Assembly: GCF_042679565.1 (NCBI RefSeq)
Contig: NZ_JBHTMY010000002.1
Location: 496,001-560,000, forward strand
Source: Namhaeicola litoreus
GTDB taxonomy: Bacteria > Bacteroidota > Bacteroidia > Flavobacteriales > Flavobacteriaceae
DNA length: 64,000 nucleotides
Direction of reading: 5' to 3'
Both the position numbers and the translations under genes were made by a program. This document shows positions 59,284 to 64,000 of the stretch, piece after piece. Position 1 is the first letter of the stretch; the number at the start of each line of letters is the position of its first letter. Below the pieces are notes generated by a model. It saw nothing but the letters and a program-made list of their open reading frames with translations, ran no database searches and was not told the DNA's origin.

Positions 59284-62190
59284 TTAAAAGTTAACATTAA
59301 ATCCGAACAACAAAGTCTGTGGACGTGGATAGAAGTTATTATCTATACCTCCATTTATTTCCGGATCTAAACCATCGTAATCTGTAATGGTAAATACGTT
59401 TTGAACTGTTGAATAAATTCTCAATCTCACATCGCCATTTTTAAGATTTGAAAAATTATATCCTAATGTGATATTATCCATTCTTAAAAATGAGGCGTCT
59501 TGCACGTAATAATCAGACCAGTACTGTGGGTTTCTAAAATTAGTGTCTAATATAGAAGAATGCGCATTTCGAATTGTTCCTAAATCATAAAGGTTATCTT
59601 GATTTCCATTCGCAGAAGCAACGTTGTTGTATGCATAATTACCTAAACTGGCTCTCATAGTGAAATTCAAATCAAAATTTCTATAGTTCATGTAAGATGA
59701 TAGACCTAACAACCAATCAGGGTTTGGACTATTGAAGATTCTTTTGTCAGCATCCGTAATTGCTCCGTCTTCATTTGTATCAACGTATACACCTTCAATA
59801 GGGTTTCCGTCATTATCATATACTTGTTGGTATACTAAAAATGAACTTTGTGGATACCCAACTTTATGCGTTTGAATGGTATTACCAACACCTCCACTGA
59901 TACCTCCGGTAGCCAAACCTGGTGAAGTTGGATCATCAACTGCATTCAACTTTTTAATTTCATTTTCTAACCAAGTAGCATTGAACATTAAATTCCAAGT
60001 GAAATTCTCACTCTGAACCACATCTCCATTTAATGTAAATTCAACCCCTTGCTTGTCCAAATCTCCAATATTGGTATACAAGCTGTTCGAAAGGTTAGAT
60101 CCTGCAGGAGGAGCAACTGTGTTTAAAATATCTGTAGACTCAGATTTAAAATATTCTATCGAACCGGTAACTCTGTCCATAAAAAATCCATAATCCAAAC
60201 CAATGTTGTAAGTTGCTGTTTCTTCCCATTTGATACCAGCGTCATATCCTGCTGGTCTCAAAGTATTGATGTATGTATCTCCAAAAGGATATCTCACGTT
60301 ATCCTGACCTTGAAGATAAACGGGTAAATAACCAAAATCACTACCTATTTCTTGTTGACCGGTTTCACCGTATCCCAAACGTAATTTTAAAGTAGAAATG
60401 GTCTCAGAATCTTGCAAAAAGGCTTCCTCAGTAATATTCCAAGCCAAGGCACCAGAATAGAAATTACCCCAACGATTTTCAGGAGCAAATCTTGAAGAAC
60501 CATCTCGTCTGTAAGTGAACGTCAATAAATAACGATTATCATAACCGTAGTTCAAACGGGCGATATAACCTAGTAATGCATTGGTTGAAGCATATTGGCT
60601 TTCTCTTACTGTACCATCTCCATCTCTATTAAAGCTACTGTTTTCGCGATAAAAATCTTGAAATGATTGACCTAACATGATGTCGAATCTATGCACATCA
60701 TTAAAAGTTTGTACATAGTTCAAATAAACGTCAGCAAGTGTATTTCTTCTCATGCTGTCGTAAACTCCCCTTGTACCACCATTGTAAAAGCCACTGGCAG
60801 AAGAAGCTAGAGTTTGATTGTTGCCATCTACTTCTGAGTAGTCGAAACCAAAATTGGCCACAATACTTAAACCTTCTAGAAACCAAAAAGAATAATCAAA
60901 CTTTGCATTTCCAATAAAACGATCTGTTCCGGCATGACTTTCAAACTGATTCAAAAGTCCTAATGGGTTTCTAGGAGAAAGGTTATTAGGTGATCCATTG
61001 GCATTTAACCATTCCCAATAGCCACCGTAATTGTCATTACCACTAAAAACCGGTTTAGTAGGATCCATGGATACAGAAGAACCTATGGCACCTTCGTTGG
61101 CGAATTCGTCTTGAGCGAATGAACCTCGAATGTTAAAATCCATCTTCAAACTATTGTCAAAAAGGTTTTGACGGAAATTTAAAGCTGCGGTCTTTCTGTT
61201 GTATTCTGAAGTTTTCAATATACCTTCTTGAAGAAAGTATCCCATTGAAATTCTGTAGGAACTATTTTCAAAACCTTCAGAAAACGACAAGTTATTATCT
61301 GTACCAAATGCTGTTTGATAGATTTGATCTTGCCAATCTGTTTCATCATCCGTTAATAAGGCAGCAGCTTCAGGTACATTAAGCCCATTAATTGCATTAA
61401 TAAACTCCTCTTTATTTAATAGGTCCACTTTGTTTTCAGCTCGACCCCATGAAAATTTACTATCAAGACTAATATTAAAATCTTGATGCATTTTTCCTGA
61501 CTTTGTAGTAATCAAAATAACACCATTACTCGCTCTAGATCCATAGATTGCTGTTGCTGAAGCGTCCTTTAAAATGTTGAAGCTTTCAATGTCATTTGGG
61601 TTGATCGTATTAAGTGCAGGCCCATCTTGGTCAACAGGTACACCGTCTATAACGATCAAAGGGCTGTTACTTGCACTCAAAGAAGAAACACCACCTCTAA
61701 TTTTGATCGTACCTCCTTCACCAGGTCTACCACTTGGCGGAACTACGTTCACACCCGCAGATTTACCTGTAATTAACTGTTCAGGAGAAGCTATTGCCCC
61801 AGGGTTGAATTCCTCTGAAGATACGCGTTCAACTGCTCCAGTTGCGTCTTTTTTAGTGGTCTGACCATAACCGATCAAAATCACTTCTTCTAAACTTTCT
61901 GCAGATTCTTCCATCAACACATTCATGTTTTGAGAAGCTGTCATTTCCACATTGTTGTATCCAACATAAGAGAATACAATCACAGCATTTGGATCATCTA
62001 CAGATAATTCAAAATTACCGTCAAAATCTGTGGCAGTACCCGTGCTTGAACCTTTTACCAAAACAGTCACACCGGGTAGTTCGGATCCTGTAAGTCTGTC
62101 TGTTACTTTTCCACTAATCACATCTTGTGCAGACATCATTACAGGAAACAATAACACCAAACTGAGGATTAATTGTCTAAATTGTTTCAT
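59284..62190 (-). CDS. SusC/RagA TonB-dependent outer-membrane receptor
   Basis: A 968-residue receptor with signal peptide (ending MMSAQ), the carboxypeptidase-regulatory-like domain (VISGKVTDRLTGSELPGVTVLVKGSSTG), a plug with VILIGYGQTTKKDATGAVE (TonB-box-like region), IRGGVSSLSASNSPLIVIDGVP, DASATAIYGSRASNGVILI, and a large barrel ending in QTLLFGFNVNF. It takes up malto-oligosaccharides with SusD. It is the first gene of the minus-strand locus (SusC, SusD, SusE/F, amylase) and shares an upstream region with the divergent lacI-type gene. Confidence 0.95.
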   Translation of the reverse strand: MKQFRQLILSLVLLFPVMMSAQDVISGKVTDRLTGSELPGVTVLVKGSSTGTATDFDGNFELSVDDPNAVIVFSYVGYNNVEMTASQNMNVLMEESAESLEEVILIGYGQTTKKDATGAVERVSSEEFNPGAIASPEQLITGKSAGVNVVPPSGRPGEGGTIKIRGGVSSLSASNSPLIVIDGVPVDQDGPALNTINPNDIESFNILKDASATAIYGSRASNGVILITTKSGKMHQDFNISLDSKFSWGRAENKVDLLNKEEFINAINGLNVPEAAALLTDDETDWQDQIYQTAFGTDNNLSFSEGFENSSYRISMGYFLQEGILKTSEYNRKTAALNFRQNLFDNSLKMDFNIRGSFAQDEFANEGAIGSSVSMDPTKPVFSGNDNYGGYWEWLNANGSPNNLSPRNPLGLLNQFESHAGTDRFIGNAKFDYSFWFLEGLSIVANFGFDYSEVDGNNQTLASSASGFYNGGTRGVYDSMRRNTLADVYLNYVQTFNDVHRFDIMLGQSFQDFYRENSSFNRDGDGTVRESQYASTNALLGYIARLNYGYDNRYLLTFTYRRDGSSRFAPENRWGNFYSGALAWNITEEAFLQDSETISTLKLRLGYGETGQQEIGSDFGYLPVYLQGQDNVRYPFGDTYINTLRPAGYDAGIKWEETATYNIGLDYGFFMDRVTGSIEYFKSESTDILNTVAPPAGSNLSNSLYTNIGDLDKQGVEFTLNGDVVQSENFTWNLMFNATWLENEIKKLNAVDDPTSPGLATGGISGGVGNTIQTHKVGYPQSSFLVYQQVYDNDGNPIEGVYVDTNEDGAITDADKRIFNSPNPDWLLGLSSYMNYRNFDLNFTMRASLGNYAYNNVASANGNQDNLYDLGTIRNAHSSILDTNFRNPQYWSDYYVQDASFLRMDNITLGYNFSNLKNGDVRLRIYSTVQNVFTITDYDGLDPEINGGIDNNFYPRPQTLLFGFNVNF

Positions 62191-62311
62191 AAATTACATT
62201 AATTTTTAGCACTAATTATTTTAAAAAAACTTGCCTTTCTTTAAAATTTCGTGGCGTGAATTTACATATTTAACATGCATTTAACATTGATTAAAATCAG
62301 TCAAAAAGTTA

Positions 62312-62357
62312 CGAAAACGTTTGCGTGTTGATAAGTTTCTCAACTCCAACGTTTGCG
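62312..62357. promoter_or_regulatory. Two LacI-type operator candidates between susC and the regulator gene
   Basis: CGAAAACGTTTGCG (62312-62325) is a near-perfect palindrome of the LacI/CcpA type. A second copy of its core, AACGTTTGCG, lies at 62348-62357. The centres are 32 bp apart, close to three helical turns. They sit in the 314-base divergent region, 122-167 bases before the susC start and 148-193 before the lacI-type start. Confidence 0.6.
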
Positions 62358-62504
62358 TAAATCGTATTTTTTTGAGTTCAAATTCAATTTTTTGCATTTT
62401 TAGGTCTTTAAATTAGCGATTTAACAAAATCAACCATTGCATTTTTTATCTCGTTCAACACAAAAAAGGGTATATAATCAGTAGATATTCCATATATTTA
62501 GCCT

Positions 62505-63530
62505 ATGAAATCGAAGATTACCTTAAAGAAAATTGCGAAAGAGTTCGATGTCTCGATTTCTACCGTTTCCAAGGCTTTAAAAAACAGTCATGAGATAAGC
62601 GAAGAGTTACGCGAAAAAATTCAGGCTTTTGCCAATTACTATCATTACAAACCCAACAGTTTAGCTTTAAATTTAAGAAGTCAGAAGACAAAAACGATTG
62701 GTATTATTATTCCCGAAATTGTTCATCATTTTTTTACAACCGTGATCAGTGGAATTGAACATATAGCAAACGAAAAAGGTTACAATGTGATGATATGCGT
62801 TTCAAATGAATCTTTTGAAAAAGAGTTGTTAAACATGGAAATGCTTGCCAATGGAATTGTTGATGGAATCATTGTATCACCCTCAAAAGAAACGTTGAGA
62901 AAAAAAGATTTTAAACATTTCGAGGCACTTATAGCGAATGGTATGCCCTTGGTGATGTTCGATAGAACCATAGACGAAGTTAAATGCAGTAAGGTAATTG
63001 TTGATGATGAAGGAGGTGGATACTTAGCCACCAAACACCTCATCGATATTGGATGTAAAAAAATAGCCATAATCACCACAGAAGATTTTCTGACAGTTGG
63101 ATCGCAAAGAACCAAAGGCTATCTCAAAGCTATTAAGGAATCCGATTTAGCAGTTCGAGAGAATTTTATTATTTGCATTGATGACAAACACGACATGAAC
63201 GAACAAATCGCTCAGCTCTTTTCTCTAAGTGATCCGCCAGACGGCATTTTTGCTGTGAATGAAATTTATGCCGCCACAACAATGAAAATTGCTCAGAAAT
63301 TAGGTTGGAATATACCTGATGAGCTTGCCATTATTGGCTTTACCGATGGTTTCATTTCAGAATTTACCAACCCTCCCCTTTCAACGGTAGCCCAACACGG
63401 TTTTAGGATGGGATTGAAATCATTTGAACTTTTATTGGATGAAATCGAGCACCAGGAAGAAGGTTATAGCCATCGTATTGAAAAGATTAGCACAGACCTG
63501 ATTCTGCGAAAATCTACCATCAAAGAGTAA
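62505..63530 (+). CDS. LacI-family transcriptional regulator of the alpha-glucan locus
   Basis: A 341-residue regulator. The N-terminal helix-turn-helix is ITLKKIAKEFDVSISTVSKAL followed by the hinge-region YKPNSLALNLRSQKTKTIG. The periplasmic-binding-protein-like effector domain follows (IGIIIPEIVHHFFTTVISGI, GIVDGIIVSPS, VIVDDEGGGYLATKHLI, and AIIGFTDGFISEFTNPPLSTVAQ). It is divergent from susC and co-oriented with a sugar MFS carrier, like the maltose-responsive regulators of such flavobacterial loci. The effector (maltose or a derivative) is inferred. Confidence 0.9.
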   Translation: MKSKITLKKIAKEFDVSISTVSKALKNSHEISEELREKIQAFANYYHYKPNSLALNLRSQKTKTIGIIIPEIVHHFFTTVISGIEHIANEKGYNVMICVSNESFEKELLNMEMLANGIVDGIIVSPSKETLRKKDFKHFEALIANGMPLVMFDRTIDEVKCSKVIVDDEGGGYLATKHLIDIGCKKIAIITTEDFLTVGSQRTKGYLKAIKESDLAVRENFIICIDDKHDMNEQIAQLFSLSDPPDGIFAVNEIYAATTMKIAQKLGWNIPDELAIIGFTDGFISEFTNPPLSTVAQHGFRMGLKSFELLLDEIEHQEEGYSHRIEKISTDLILRKSTIKE

Positions 63531-63548
63531 TTGTTTTTATTTTTTTTA

Positions 63549-63556
63549 TACATTTG
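63549..63556 (+). promoter_or_regulatory. -7 element for the MFS carrier gene
   Basis: TACATTTG matches TAnnTTTG, 98 bases before the GTG start. It implies an untranslated leader of about 90 bases. Confidence 0.5.
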
Positions 63557-63585
63557 CACACTTGCCTTTTTTAAAATTTCACAAG

Positions 63586-63603
63586 AAAGCGCTTTAGGCG
63601 CCT
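63586..63603. repeat. Two adjacent short perfect palindromes in the MFS leader
   Basis: AAAGCGCTTT (63586-63595) directly precedes AGGCGCCT (63596-63603). Such GC-centred palindromes are typical LacI-family or dimeric-regulator sites. Confidence 0.4.
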
Positions 63604-63653
63604 GTAAAATCATTAAATGTATTTCTTAAAGAGTACATTAAAAAACTGATCTT

Positions 63654-64000
63654 GTGGAAAAAAGAAAACTTAGCTTTTTAGAAATTTGGAACCTTAGTTT
63701 TGGGTTTCTCGGCATTCAAATGGGTTTTGCCCTACAGAATGCAAATGCCAGTCGAGTGCTTCAGATCTTCGGAGCAGATGTTCATGAACTTTCCTGGTTT
63801 TGGATAGTGGCACCTTTAACAGGTTTGATTGTTCAACCCATTATAGGACATTATAGCGATAAAACCTGGACTAGATTAGGTAGAAGAAGACCCTATTTTC
63901 TGGTTGGTGCGATCCTTGCCTCAATTGGTCTGGTGCTTTTGCCAAATGCCAGCATGTTCACCGCTTTTTTACCGGCCTTGTGGATTGGCGCAGGGATGTT
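63654..64000 (+). CDS. MFS sugar carrier (SLC45/maltose type), 5' part
   Basis: The frame starts at GTG 63654 (EKRKLSFLEIWNLSFGFLGIQMGFALQ, here without its first residue) and runs off the right edge of the window, so only about 115 residues are seen. MGFALQNANASRVLQIFGAD, WFWIVAPLTGLIVQPIIGHY and SDKTWTRLGRRRPYFLVGAI are typical of the glycoside-pentoside/SLC45-type MFS carriers found in alpha-glucan loci. It would carry maltose or short malto-oligosaccharides across the inner membrane. Confidence 0.85.
   Translation, partial: MEKRKLSFLEIWNLSFGFLGIQMGFALQNANASRVLQIFGADVHELSWFWIVAPLTGLIVQPIIGHYSDKTWTRLGRRRPYFLVGAILASIGLVLLPNASMFTAFLPALWIGAGM

Overview
The window reads as a chromosome segment of a marine-type Flavobacteriaceae bacterium (phylum Bacteroidota). 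The signs are: SusC/SusD/SusE proteins, an amylase with a type IX secretion C-terminal domain, DUF4270, DUF6090 and GYDIA-type GHMP kinase families, a mevalonate pathway, a methionine synthase split into two genes, and many promoters of the Bacteroidota form TAnnTTTG.

Layout. 1-917: 3' end of a PQQ dehydrogenase fused to cytochrome c. 918-3761: a leishmanolysin-like lipoprotein between decayed genes (a DUF6090 remnant and a truncated NHL-type lipoprotein). 3762-7954: an accessory block on the minus strand (YfcC-type carrier, LamG/DUF1080-like secreted protein, two DUF6090 membrane proteins) carrying a shared 32-nt repeat tail and small palindromes inserted in frame in the DUF6090 genes. 8047-10669: tRNA-Asp, a DUF58 protein, thioredoxin and metF. 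10692-24031: a methionine/SAM island with metF, split metH, a siroheme-synthase/DUF4202 fusion, metZ, a MetX-aspartokinase-homoserine dehydrogenase fusion, metY and metK. 24090-27985: a secreted protein, a deoxynucleoside kinase and a membrane pyrophosphatase. 28820-36195: a MalT-like regulator with two exported amidohydrolases and a DcaP-like porin. 36362-43626: tRNA-Leu, prs, rplY, pth, a broken MORN-repeat gene, glmS, DUF4270 and a glycogen-synthase-like gene. 43726-52906: panC, panD, a flippase-like protein, mevalonate-pathway kinases and decarboxylase, a UbiA prenyltransferase and a pseudouridine synthase. 53407-64000: an alpha-glucan utilisation locus (GH13 amylase, SusE/F, SusD, SusC, LacI regulator, start of an MFS sugar carrier).

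The strongest unexplained system is upstream of metY (21847-22126). Two tiny open reading frames in tandem, of 19 and 25 codons, are rich in methionine codons. Each is followed by an intrinsic terminator, and each has near its stop codon a segment complementary to the 5' part of that terminator. This has the architecture of a double ribosome-mediated transcription attenuator sensing methionyl-tRNA. It lies between a SAM-I riboswitch (upstream of metX-thrA, with a possible mechanism that hides the TTG start codon) and a SAM-II-like riboswitch (upstream of metK). Three different RNA sensors of methionine status therefore lie within about 2.4 kb.

All calls come from reading the sequence and recalling family features. 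No database search or folding program was run.
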